Under the pieces are notes generated by a model. The model worked only from the letters and a program-made list of their open reading frames with translations. It did not search any database and was not told the origin of the DNA. From the NCBI GenBank assembly GCA_001931875.2, contig MSJH02000660.1, forward strand, positions 62,001 to 126,000: 64,000 nucleotides of DNA, in the 5' to 3' direction. The stretch is from Byssochlamys sp. IMV 00236. Taxonomy: Eukaryota; Ascomycota; Eurotiomycetes; Eurotiales; Thermoascaceae. The translations under genes and the position numbers were made by a program. Below are positions 1 to 9,980 of the stretch, piece by piece; position 1 is the first letter of the stretch; every line of letters begins with the position of its first letter.

Positions 1-2148
1 GGCTCCACGATGGTGAGCAGCGGTGATGGCCTCCTTAGCAGTGAGAGCACCGGAAGCATAGGCGGCAGCGATCTCACCACTGGAATGACCCACGACGGCG
101 TCCGGGACAACTCCAGCGGCTGCGAGGGTATCGACCAAAGCAATCTGGATAGCAGTGCACATTGGCTGAGAGAATTCGGCCATGCTGATACGGCTCTTCT
201 TAGCTGGCTTCTTGAGTTCCGCCTCGATCGAGTATAGTGGCTTTTCACCGGAAATGGTCTGCAGGTGTGCATCGAGGGCTCGGATGCTTGCCTTGAAAGT
301 CTTGTTCGATTGCAGCAGCTCACGTCCCATCTGAGGCCATTGAGCGCCCTGGCCAGTGAATATCATCACAACGTTGGGCGCTTTGGTAGACTTGAGGTTT
401 GCGGGCTGAGACACGCTCTCGATACCCCCGTTGGTGACAATAGCATAGGCTCGGTGCGGCAAATGCTCACGTCTCCTTGCCAAAGTGTAGGCCAAATCGC
501 TTATCTTGTCTGGATTCTTCTCAATCCACTCCTTGCAGTTGTCGACCACCCTCGTTATCGACTTGGCCGAATTAGCGGTGAAGAGCAGGAGCTGGGGTTC
601 CTCTGGCGTTTCATAAATTGCATCCGGAACGTTATAAGTAGCCGCAGACTCGAGAACAACATGGGCGTTAGCACCTCCAATGCCGAAGGAGTTGACACTA
701 ACACGTTCCAGCTTGTCCTTAGGCCAAGGCATGGGCTCAGTGGGTACTATGAGCTTGGCCTCATCGAATGGAATGCTGGGGTTTGGAGTGGTGAATTTGA
801 TATTCGGTGGAATGGTGCGATGTTCGAGTGCTTTCACCATCTTCAAAAGGGACACAAGACCGGATGCTGCTTCTGTATGGCCGAGATTGGGTTTCACTGA
901 TCCGATATAAACACCCTTCTCTCCAAAGACGCGGGCCACAGCATTTGCCTCAATTGGGTCTCCAGTCGGGGTCCCAGTTCCGTGACATTCAACCATTGCG
1001 GTCTCGCCAAAATCAGTGATACCACCAAGCTCGTATGCTCTCCGAATCAGAGCTTCTTGAGCTTGTGTACTGGGCTGTGATAGTGTTGGGGTCTTTCCAT
1101 CCACGTTGTGGGATGTGCATCTCACGACAGCTCGAATAGGGTTACCGTCCCTAATGGCGTCTGCAAGTGGCTTGACATAGACTGCGGTGACTGCTTCTCC
1201 GCGGGCGTACCCATTGGCATCAGCAGAGAATGTCTTGCAAGAGCCATCACTTGACAAAACGCCCTGTTCTTGCATGGCCATGGACATTCCTGGTGCAAGG
1301 ATCAGGTTCACACCACCGACCAGGGCTGACCCGCAGTCGCCTCGGTTTATAGCAGCACATGCCTCATTTAAAGCGACCAGAGCAGAGGAGCACGCTGTAC
1401 GGATGGTCATACTGTTCGAAATGTGAGTGAATTGCTCTTTGGGCTCTGGTGGATGAACGTACCTTGGTCCTTGTAGATCGAATTCATAGGAAATACGGTT
1501 GGCGACAACGAAATCGCCAGAACCGGAGATACGATGAATACCCCATGGCTGACTCTCCTTTCCAAGCATCTCCAGCCAGTCCTCTCCGAAGTTACCGATA
1601 TAAGTGCCGATAGTCTTGCCTCTCCAATTGGTCACACCGGCGTCTTCAAATGCCTCGCGTGCGACTTCGAGCATGAGCCGTTGCTGAGGGTCAGCTCGCT
1701 CTACCTCTGTTCGTGTCATGGTGAAGAAGGACATGTCCAAGGCGCCGAGATCGACGTTCTCATCGAGGAAGTATCCATACTCCGTCGATACCGTTCCAGG
1801 CTTCTTTGTGTTCGAATAATATGAGTCGACATTGTACCGTGATTCAGGGACACGGCATCGACCGTCTTTCTTTGCAATGAGGAAGTCCCAGAGTTCTTCG
1901 GGTGTAGTCAAGCCTCCTGGGAGACGACAGGCCATACCACAGATAGCGATGGGGATCTGACCCTTAGTATGGGTTTCAGTGCCCAAAACACCGTTCCTGC
2001 CGTTGATATTGGCAGAGACTCCGTTCATGGACACACCATTAACCGGCACATCGGCGACACCGTCGCTGGAATGCCCGTTGGTGAACCCATTGGTCGAAGT
2101 CACGGGCACACTACGGCCCTCGAATGTGTTGCTGTTATTGATAGTCAT
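1..2148 (-). CDS. Reducing type I polyketide synthase, N-terminal part (KS and start of AT), truncated by window edge
   Basis: Builds a polyketide chain by iterative condensation of malonyl units. Two exons are visible: 2148-1463 and 1411-1, joined across a 51-nt GT-AG intron (1462-1412), giving 699 codons before the edge. After a 60-residue Asn/Gly/Ser/Val-rich leader comes a ketosynthase domain: the active-site Cys236 sits in RTACSS, and the partner histidines are His372 (CHGTGT) and His407 (NLGHTEAASG). The acyltransferase begins near residue 560 and shows GHSSG with the nucleophile Ser672. KS opening directly at the N-terminus, without a SAT domain, fits the highly reducing class, but the DH, ER, KR and ACP domains lie outside the window so this is inference. 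The start is the first ATG of the open frame, 410 bp from the divergent aminotransferase-family gene, which suggests co-regulation. Confidence 0.93.
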   Translation of the reverse strand, partial: MTINNSNTFEGRSVPVTSTNGFTNGHSSDGVADVPVNGVSMNGVSANINGRNGVLGTETHTKGQIPIAICGMACRLPGGLTTPEELWDFLIAKKDGRCRVPESRYNVDSYYSNTKKPGTVSTEYGYFLDENVDLGALDMSFFTMTRTEVERADPQQRLMLEVAREAFEDAGVTNWRGKTIGTYIGNFGEDWLEMLGKESQPWGIHRISGSGDFVVANRISYEFDLQGPRYVHPPEPKEQFTHISNSMTIRTACSSALVALNEACAAINRGDCGSALVGGVNLILAPGMSMAMQEQGVLSSDGSCKTFSADANGYARGEAVTAVYVKPLADAIRDGNPIRAVVRCTSHNVDGKTPTLSQPSTQAQEALIRRAYELGGITDFGETAMVECHGTGTPTGDPIEANAVARVFGEKGVYIGSVKPNLGHTEAASGLVSLLKMVKALEHRTIPPNIKFTTPNPSIPFDEAKLIVPTEPMPWPKDKLERVSVNSFGIGGANAHVVLESAATYNVPDAIYETPEEPQLLLFTANSAKSITRVVDNCKEWIEKNPDKISDLAYTLARRREHLPHRAYAIVTNGGIESVSQPANLKSTKAPNVVMIFTGQGAQWPQMGRELLQSNKTFKASIRALDAHLQTISGEKPLYSIEAELKKPAKKSRISMAEFSQPMCTAIQIALVDTLAAAGVVPDAVVGHSSGEIAAAYASGALTAKEAITAAHHRGA

Positions 2149-2558
2149 GGCGGGCCTGTTCGTGAATGTAGATCGAAAATGCAAATGGCCTGTCTCGTGG
2201 CAGAGAGATCTGCACTTGACTTTAGAGTAAAACATGACAAGCCCAACAACGTGCATACGTCTTGTATGCTCTTCGGGGTCGGCTCGGCAAGCCGGGGTCG
2301 GCAAACCACGCCGTCGCCTCGGTTTACCGATTAACAGGGCCCGCCGGGACCCGTTTAGCGCCCCGCGTTGCCAAAACGCCGTCTCTCGGGCCGGAGCGCC
2401 GGTGGGGGCCATTATTTTTAGTTGACACTCCCGATTTGGACATAAATGGGATTGAGATGGGACTGAAACGAAGAAAGTCGTATTTGTCGAATCATAAAGG
2501 GTTTTCATTACATTTGCTCGGTCTCATCATAGTCGAAGGAAGAATTCACTACCTCGTC
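2149..2558. promoter_or_regulatory. Shared divergent promoter between PKS and alpha-oxoamine synthase genes
   Basis: This 410-bp gap separates two start codons that point away from each other. It contains an exact 10-bp direct repeat, CGGGGTCGGC, at 2274-2283 and 2293-2302, and a CGG-N4-CCG inverted repeat (CGGTTTACCG) at 2320-2329. The stretch from about 2270 to 2410 is strongly GC-rich. CGG-type half sites are the usual targets of fungal Zn2Cys6 cluster regulators, so these are candidate operators; no regulator gene is visible in the window. Confidence 0.5.
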
Positions 2559-4087
2559 ATGGCAGTCCCGGACAAAATCGTCTCGGAGCTGGCCTCCTGG
2601 ATGAAGGACCAGAAGCTAGTGGCTCCCCAGATGAAGGACGCCACCGTATTCTACAGGAATCTCGAGGAAGCTCTGGATGTTCGACGATCCACCCAGTCCA
2701 TGAACACCCGAGGACAGAATACATGGAAGGATGGGAGCGCCATCGACTTCTGCTCCAACGACCTTCTGTCCTTGGGACGCACCGGAGAATTGAGAACTGA
2801 GTTCCTCTCAGAACTTGCCAAATACCCCGACTTTGCGCTGTACTCAGGTGGATCGCGTGTTCTGGGTGGCAACTACGACTACATCGAGAAGGTGGAGCAG
2901 GAAATCGCTGACTTCCTCGGTGCAGAGACCGCTCTCATGTTCGACTCAGGATTCAATGGAAATGTTGCTATCTACACTTCTATTCCTCGTCCTGGAGACG
3001 CCATTGTGTATGATGAGCTGGTTCACTTGAGTACACACACCGGTATGGCCGCGTCGTTGGCTGCGACCAAGGTTGCTTTCCGTCACAACGACATCGATGC
3101 CTTTCGTGAGGCAATGATTTCCGTTATGGACTCTCAGCCCATGATCCAGGATGGTTCGCGCTCGATTCTTGTTTCTGTTGAATCGGTATACAGCATGGAT
3201 GGCGATGTTTGCCCTCTCGTGGAGATGCTCGAGATTGCCAGGGAGATCTGCCCGAAGAAAAACTTCGCCTTCATTACGGACGAGGCTCATGCAACTGGAA
3301 TTGTTGGTCCCAAGGGTGTTGGTCTTGTTAAGCACCTCGGTCTTGAGAAAGAGATTGCCGTTCGCCTGAACACATCTGGAAAGGCTCTGGCCTGCACTGG
3401 ATGTGAGAGCCCCTTTACATAACTCGCATGTTGGGCGACATAAACTGACAATTTCAAAAGCGGTGGTTCTTGGAAGCGCCACTGTCCGAAACGCAATGCT
3501 CAACTTTGCTGGCTCTGTGACAAATACCACAGCTCCCTCCTTCCCTTCTGTTGCTGTTGTTCGATCGGCTTATAACTTGCTGCGGACTGGTGCTACCCAG
3601 AAGGTATGCAATCCATATATTGAAGCGAATCTTTGCATGTCATACTCACGGGTTTTTCCAGGCTCAAGGCAACATCCAGCATCTGGTAAGATACTTCTTC
3701 AAGAGCATCAGCTCTCACACTCTTTGGGATCAAGCGAACGATATGGGTCTTCTTTCCATTCCCATCATCGAGGAATCCAAGGATCGCGAATTCGTGACGC
3801 ACATCGTTCCAATCTGGACCAGACAAAAGTACAACTGGTGGCTGTTCTTCCACCTGCAACTGGCTAAGATCGCCGTTGTTCCCATCAACTATCCCCAGGT
3901 TCCCAAAGGTAAGGCTCGCCTAAGAATCATGATTCACGCTACAAACACTGAATCAGAGGTCGACTACCTTGTTTCTATGATTTACGGTTTCGTTAAGGAG
4001 ATGATGGATATCGAGGAGAGTGGGGAGAAGGGAAAGATTCCCAAGGCTGCGCAGAAGATTTACGCGTTGATGGCCGCAAATGCGTAA
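2559..4087 (+). CDS. PLP-dependent alpha-oxoamine synthase family enzyme (polyketide-releasing aminoacyl transferase type)
   Basis: The family condenses an amino acid with an acyl thioester and loses CO2, as in serine palmitoyltransferase, KBL and AONS. Exons 2559-3402, 3461-3603 and 3662-4087 give 470 residues, the normal single-domain length. Visible family marks are SVYSMDGDVCPL, DEAHATG with Asp241 for the pyridine nitrogen, and the Schiff-base Lys275 in TSGKAL, where most relatives have Phe in place of the Ser. The third exon holds the small C-terminal domain. There is no obvious mitochondrial leader, which argues against housekeeping 5-aminolevulinate synthase, and no membrane anchor as in Lcb1/Lcb2. 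Start at 2559 was chosen because the upstream in-frame sequence crosses the GC-rich promoter and looks non-coding. Its divergent pairing with a PKS suggests that it releases the polyketide by adding an amino acid, as in the fumonisin and sphingofungin pathways; substrate unknown. Confidence 0.88.
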
Positions 4088-5086
4088 GGCACGGGCTATG
4101 TTAACGCCCTATATAAGGGGTTTTGAGGGGCAAGAAAGTATAACCACCTATAGATACTGCTAGATCTGGAACGCGGTAAAGCGTGTTGGAGCCAAGCCCA
4201 GTTATGAAAAATGTCGTGTTTGCAGGGTCAGTGAACTATGACAAAGCGAGAGAAGTGCCCATGGACTGGGATTTTATCTTCAGCTGTGGTACAGGGTGGG
4301 GTTAGACCCTCTCGCCCGGACTGAGAGGACCCTGTTGCCTGAGCGGTTGCGGGAACATAAATGGGAGTAACTCCTATATAGATTATCAACCCATATTCTC
4401 TAGGGGAATCGTGAAAATATGCCATCGATAATTTGGTTTTTTATATATTCAAATTATATAAAGTATGAGGCTTTCAATATAAGTTAGACAAAGACATGCC
4501 TGTGATAAAGCGAAAGATATTAATCTTTTCTTTAAGAAAAATAAGCTTAATCTTATTCTAAAACTTTACTCATTCGTAAAGTTTCTATGTCTCTAGAAGA
4601 ATGTGTCGAATCCAAAGGCACAGAAGCAAACGGTTCTTCAACCATCTGGCTAGCAGCAATATTAGCTAGCTACTGCTTGCTTGATTCTAGGACCTGAGGG
4701 TTGAGCCCATGTTTGTCTCCTAGTTACATAACGAATACAAATCCTAGGGATCTAGTAGGTTCTATCCTATATGGATGAACCTGATGCAAATGGCGATATG
4801 GCAGGTTGTCAGCATATAGGGGCTCTTACTCAAAACACTCGATTCTAAGAAACAACTCTCTTGGCACCATGAAATGTCATTGGGACTAAGTTGTCTATGC
4901 AAAGACCCTCTTTGTCGGGCAAGCGGTCCGACCCTTCGGGTTGACGGCCCAAGCAGCGTCAGTGGCAGGGATTCTTGGACAATTGAGGATAGCTTATAAC
5001 TTTGAGCTTTATTGTATTTTGACAGTACCACGCTAGAACAGAATCTCCTGTCAGGTTCTGAAGTCCCAAATACGCATTGGTTCAAA
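4088..5086. other. Intergenic region, partly AT-rich
   Basis: No gene is seen. The part from about 4430 to 4600 is markedly AT-rich compared with its surroundings. The last few hundred bases presumably hold the promoter of the dehydrogenase gene at 5087. Confidence 0.5.
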
Positions 5087-6330
5087 ATGGATGACAAAGC
5101 ATACGCTCTCCCTCCAGGTTCTCGAGTACTTGTCACCGGAGCAGATGGCTATATCGCTTCACAGATAATCGATCTATTGCTAAGGCGTGGGTATCATGTC
5201 CGTGGGCAAGTGCTTGAACATCGACAATGGCTTGACGAGCATTTCAAGGGGAAATATGGCGATATTTTCGAATCTGTCATCTTGTCTGACTTGGATGATC
5301 GCGAGGGCATAGTCCCTTTGCTAGACGATGTAGCTGGCGTGATCTTGGTGGTATGGGAGTAAAGTTAGTACCGAAGTGGAAATGGTGCGGGACTAACTAT
5401 TGTTAGGCAATGGATATGTCCTTCGGAGATGACCCGAGCATTGTCGAGAAAACAGTGAAAAGCACTCTGACTTGGCTCGAGGTTGCTGCGGAATCGTCCT
5501 CTGTGAAACGCGTGGTATTGACGTCTTCTTCCTCTGCATGTGTGACGCCCGTGGCGAATTCACCTGCTCGATTTGACAAAGGCATGTCCCAGAGATCAGG
5601 ATACGACATTGTGCTAACAAGTACCAGATTCATTCAACTACGCTGCTGTCGCTGCTGTCCAGAACAACACGGCTGAGATCCCAGGTATGATGTCCGCGTC
5701 GATATATGCCGCCTCAAAGACAGAGGCAGAAAGACAAGCCGTGAAATGGGTACAGGATCATGAGCCCTCTTTCGTTCTTAATAGGGTTTTGCCTTATTGG
5801 TGTGTAAGTATTGCCAATTTGCTTTTAGTAGGTAGATAACCATTGTTGACTTTATATAAGCTCGGACCTCGCGTTCACCCCGAGGCCGGTAGTCCAATGG
5901 GAAGTATGGGCATGGCGAGTGCGCTCGTAAAGGGTTACGGGGACTTTATGTATAGGTTCCCACCCAGTGAGTGAATTTCAAACTCTCTCTCTCTCTCTCT
6001 CTTATACTATTCTAACAGTATTCAGTGTGGTATGTGAGTGTCGAAGATGTAGCATACCTTCACATTGCCGCTCTTCTTCATCCAGACCTAAAGCTGGAAC
6101 GCATTTTTGCTATGGCAGCACCGTTCAACTGGACTGATGTTGTGGAGATCATTCGCAAACTTCAACCGGATAACGATAAGATTCCAGATCCGCCGGCCGA
6201 CGAAGGCCGCTGTCTGCACGAGTTCCTCGAGGCTGGCAAGGCAGAGAAGCTTTTACAGGAATTCTGTGGACGGTCTGGTTGGACCTCGTTGGAGGATTGC
6301 CTTGTTGTTGGATTGCCAACATACGACTGA
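5087..6330 (+). CDS. NAD(P)-dependent short-chain (extended SDR) reductase, Gre2/dihydroflavonol-reductase-like
   Basis: Probable cytosolic ketone or aldehyde reductase. Five exons give an uninterrupted 341-residue frame: 5087-5350, 5407-5581, 5628-5803, 5861-5966 and 6026-6330. The N-terminus carries the nucleotide-binding TGADGYIASQI motif, exon 2 the LTSSSSA strand with the catalytic Ser/Thr region, and exon 3 the YAASK active-site Tyr/Lys pair. This matches the family's usual length of about 340. The second intron (5582-5627) begins with GC and not GT, but has a perfect GCTAAC branch-point region and is needed to keep the frame. The fourth intron carries a (CT)10 tract. An in-frame ATG also exists at 5012; 5087 is preferred because the family starts about 15 residues before the glycine motif. 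It could be a tailoring enzyme of the adjacent cluster; that is inference from position only. Confidence 0.85.
5983..6002 (+). repeat. (CT)10 microsatellite inside an intron
   Basis: A perfect run of ten CT units forms the pyrimidine-rich part of the last intron of the SDR gene. Confidence 0.9.
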
Positions 6331-7474
6331 TAGTATATTGAGAATGAGATGGATTTTTAAAGCTAAGTGGGAACTATTTGACGCGTTCCTGGTTTCTCAA
6401 GCGCAAATAGAACCTCCTACGTAGTACGGAGTAATATTTATTTCTATTTATTACTTAAAAGAGTGTAAAAAAATAACTAAAGTATCTATATATTAAATTG
6501 TATTTAAACTATTTAATTGTAGTTAAGTTATAAAGGTTTAATTTTACTAATTTTCTATAGGGAAAATGTGGTCGTCAGCTGACTAAACACGGTATTCTGC
6601 CATAGTTAGATGTAGTCTATGATGTCGCCTTCGACCCGCCATATCTACATAGTTTCGGGTAGATAGCTTTCTTCAAGAATCAACATGCATCACACAGTAT
6701 TTTGACAGTCTTCTCACACCGCTACCAACCAGCCGTCACTATCAACCAGTCGTCCATCTGCCGCTGTCCGCTACATGTGTTACGTCTTTTACTGCTGCGA
6801 CTCGATCTGATCCTGTCATTATTAAGTTATTCGTTCCAGTCAGTCAACGAGCAGATTGATCTATATTGCGAGGTTGTTACAGAACGGGGCGTAGCCAGGG
6901 AGCTACCCCATGGAGGGGCACGGAGGTGTCAAGTGGCAGTATCCTATACCGCCTTAGGCTTAGCTAGTATTTAGTACACCTCTCCAACAGGAGGGGAGAA
7001 TCCAAGCTTCTTTCCTCCCACTATACCGTTCCATGCCATTTGGTAGCATGTCCCGGGGTATCACCAAGGCCTCACCATCATCAGGATAGCCCTGAAAACC
7101 ATCAAGAGCATCATCTCTGTACCATCAAAGCTGTCATTCTATCAAGTCTGGTGGCACCAGCGGGTTTCCGCAGCTTCTCCTCGTTCCCCTTACTGTCTTG
7201 AGTCTTGTTTGTGTCTCTGCCAACACCCACCCACCCATCTCCCTTCATCAAGATTTTAGCAATTTCGCTTTGGCCCATCATAATAAAGTGTGTTTCATCA
7301 ATTTGATCTGTTCTGAGCTTCGACGTGTGGTGTTGTGGCCTTAGGGTCACTGTGGAACGTCGAGGACCCGCATCCATTTCATCACAATCTGCATCTATTT
7401 CATCATAATCCATCCTAAGTCTATCTGTTTATTCGACGTTTGACGTCGTGTCCGAGGTCCATTTCATCACAGCC
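6331..7474. other. Intergenic region with AT-rich stretch and possible LTR relic
   Basis: No gene is recognised. About 6425-6560 is very AT-rich. Sequence from 6568 onward resembles a degraded LTR (listed separately). The remainder (about 6900-7470) has several low-complexity CATCA-type runs and would include the promoter of the gene at 7475. Confidence 0.45.
6568..6893 (+). repeat. Possible degraded solo LTR
   Basis: The segment opens with TGTGGTCGTCAGCTGAC and closes with GCGAGGTTGTTACA, so it has the TG...CA ends of a retrotransposon LTR and a plausible LTR length (about 325 bp). No clear target-site duplication flanks it, there is no internal element or second copy in this window, and the call rests on resemblance alone. 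Confidence 0.25.
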
Positions 7475-8709
7475 ATGTCCTCATCACAGGAAGGACGTGC
7501 CGTAGAGGCAACGGCTCGTATGACTTTAGATGAGATGCTCGCAAAATACCCAAAGCGTTCCGTTGAACAGGCCGTGATCCACAGGAACTACAAGGAGTAT
7601 GGACTCTTATTCCCCCCTGTGAATGTCTAATCCACCTTTTGACGTCTAATAGAGGAAGAGAACAGACGATTCGCAAGTTTGAGGAACAGATCTGTCGAGG
7701 GATTCACGTCGAAACATGCATGGCGGGACTGAAGGGTTTCTTGGAGAATACGCCGCCAGCACCCCCGTATGAATCTGTCTCCGAAATCCGTGTCCGCCGC
7801 TAATAAACAGGATAGGTTCGATCCAGAAGAGCCCGAAGACTTGGATGAAGACGTCCAGTGGCGGCTTCGAGTCCTCAAATACATGGATCGCGTTGGAGAG
7901 GGTTCTGATGCGGGTTCTGATGAGAGAGACTTGAAAAATCGTAACGCCATAGTGAAAGCTTATCGTCAACAGAAGCTGAAGGTACAAGATGGTCAGATTA
8001 CGGTGTGGTTTGCAGGCCACATGGTCATGGGTCCATTGTCACAGCGTGATTTTGACTTTCAAGATATCATCGACGATATATCCAAGTGGACAGAACAGTA
8101 TGGGCCGGGTCGTATCTGGGTTGAGAACGTATGCCATCCTGATATTATAAGATTTAAAGGTTCTGACATATTCAATAGGCTACTCTACCTCTCGCAAAAA
8201 TGCAATCAGCGGCCATTGCGCCGTATGGGCAATGTTTACAACACGTGGTGTGTTGAATTATGTCCTTATTTTATTTATCTGATTCTCATCACATGTAGCA
8301 TGAAATAAGGGCCCGCTTGATAGGAACAGTTCAATTTATAACTTTGCAGAATATTCTAGATGATACAGGTTCGACATATCTTGAACTATTTCGTGGCGAC
8401 GACTGTCAGCAGCTTGGTCTTACTCCAAATTATCAGTTCTCGAGGGGCCAGGCAACATTATCTACCGCGAACGGTTTCGTACAAAGGCTATTGATTGAAC
8501 TCGAAGTACAGCTTCTTATAAATGGAGCTCCCTTTGGAGATACTGCTAGAGTCACTGCCTGTATCACGCCTGGCTATGGGGGAAATGAGTTGCGGTGCTC
8601 TGGAATGTTTCTTCGTAGCCAGTTCTTTACTGCTACTTCTCCCTATAGTGGTGACTTGTATGTTTCTGATCGAAAGACTGGTGTTACGAGGCCTCTTCCG
8701 GCAGCTTAG
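7475..8709 (+). CDS. Hypothetical protein, five exons, family not recognised
   Basis: Five exons joined by consensus-like GT-AG introns of 47-51 nt give an unbroken 345-residue frame: 7475-7618, 7666-7766, 7816-8128, 8179-8247 and 8299-8709. That five consecutive joins all keep phase is the main support for a real gene. The protein has a charged N-terminal half, an acidic patch (FDPEEPEDLDED, residues 82-93) and a C-terminal part richer in hydrophobic strands. No signal peptide, membrane helix, zinc ligand set or catalytic motif is apparent. The third exon start uses the second of two close AGs (7810 and 7815), because only that choice keeps the frame. It lies beside a candidate metabolite cluster, but nothing in the sequence ties it to that pathway. 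Confidence 0.6.
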
Positions 8710-9310
8710 TATAGTGGGACTCAGCTTTCCGGGATGGCTAAAAAGGGGGTTCTACTGACACTGTCACGTGTAAATAAACACGCAATCTCGTTATCCTCAT
8801 GTTACTTCGGCATATTGCTTCATTTGAATCCTCGAAATTCGACAGAGGTCCCTGACATGGGACTTCATATCTGCCGTGTTAGATAAAGTGTGAGGACAGA
8901 TAAAGGGGAGAAGATCATGACATTATCACTCCCTATCCAAGGAAGGAGCGGTGTTTGATATTCTCATACTTATCCTTCCCTTAAGTCACCTTATAACGCC
9001 ATGCAAATGAAAGTGACCATCATCGGGTAGGCTGGCACAGGTTGGCCGTCTGATCCCGAGATCATCCGACAAGTCGCTAGTTATTTACATTCCCCAATCC
9101 CCCAAGTCTTCCTCTGCTCTGGCCTTGTGAGCAGTGTGGCCGTAAAAAAGGAATAGAGAGGAGACTCCAGATGACTAGACGCATTATTATCGCCTGGGTC
9201 TCCCTCTTCATCGATATTGTTATACATGGATTCGTCTTGACGTCGGATCTTCAGCATTAGGGCTCTTCAAGCACGGTAAATTTGCTGCTGCTCTCCAGTG
9301 CGCAGTGCAC
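8710..9310. other. Intergenic region between convergent genes
   Basis: About 600 bp between the stop codons of two converging genes. A CACGTG motif lies near 8764. Nothing else is recognised; it probably holds the two 3' untranslated regions. Confidence 0.5.
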
Positions 9311-9980
9311 TTATTGACTGGATCGCCGAATCGGGTACTGCCGAGGAAGCATCATTGGGGGGCCACGAGCGCGGAGCCAGGCGTCGTTGTGTGGTCCTTC
9401 GTTTCGGATAACGCTGCCAATGGACATAAAGAGACTAAATGATTCCCGCAAATGTCAGTTGGCTTCTGCATGCGAACTGTGAAAAAAGCACCAGGGAAAC
9501 TGCGCGAAGAGGGATTTCTCGACGTACCCGAAGGTTGCACCTGAGCCAAGCATGTACTTGCCCAGCGTGCGCATAACACCGTTGGGTCCAGCTCCGTATT
9601 GGAAAATGGTGACGGTTCCTATATTTCGAACGTCAGCATCCTGTGCACCTTTGAAAACGTTTCCCTGTCGAGGCTTCTGTTACTGACCAACAATAAAGCC
9701 CATGATTGCGCCAACAGCTGTCAGATCGTCATCAGTGAGTGTCTGCCATGGTCTTTGGTAGGTGCGACGTACATCCGCCCATCAAGGCACCCATTTTCAC
9801 TACACGTATATGTCAGTCTGACGATTCTAGCACAGTCCATAACTCGAGTCAATTGAAACAAGCAAAGGGGACATATCCCACGGAGAAATGTGCTAGGTAG
9901 GTAGCTATAGCTTGTAGACACTTACTCTTGTCAATGGTGGAGGGGCCGCGGCCCGGAGCAGGAGCTGCCACGATAGACAT
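9311..9980 (-). CDS. mgr2: Mgr2/Romo1-family mitochondrial inner-membrane protein
   Basis: Mgr2 is a small subunit of the TIM23 presequence translocase that guards lateral release of inner-membrane proteins; the animal homologue is ROMO1. Five exons (9980-9926, 9799-9773, 9717-9688, 9618-9528, 9434-9311) join into 108 residues. The core shows the family pattern: MKMGALMGGSVGAIMGFIVG forms the first Gly-rich transmembrane helix, then YGAGPNGVMRTLGKYMLGSG leads into the second helix ending LFMSIGSVIR. Each splice junction completes the expected residue. The gene is dense with introns (four in 327 coding bases, two exons of 27 and 30 nt), which makes it easy to miss. It is divergent from the FHA gene with about 840 bp between starts. 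Confidence 0.93.

Noticed and set aside
265..900. 211-codon plus-strand frame
   Set aside because: Antisense to the KS and AT linker of the polyketide synthase, which has clear motifs on the other strand.
2262..2558. N-terminal extension of the alpha-oxoamine synthase from an upstream ATG
   Set aside because: It would translate the GC-rich promoter repeats; composition changes sharply at 2559, where the enzyme-like sequence begins.
2946..3530. 194-codon minus-strand frame
   Set aside because: Antisense to the alpha-oxoamine synthase, whose PLP motifs are on the plus strand.
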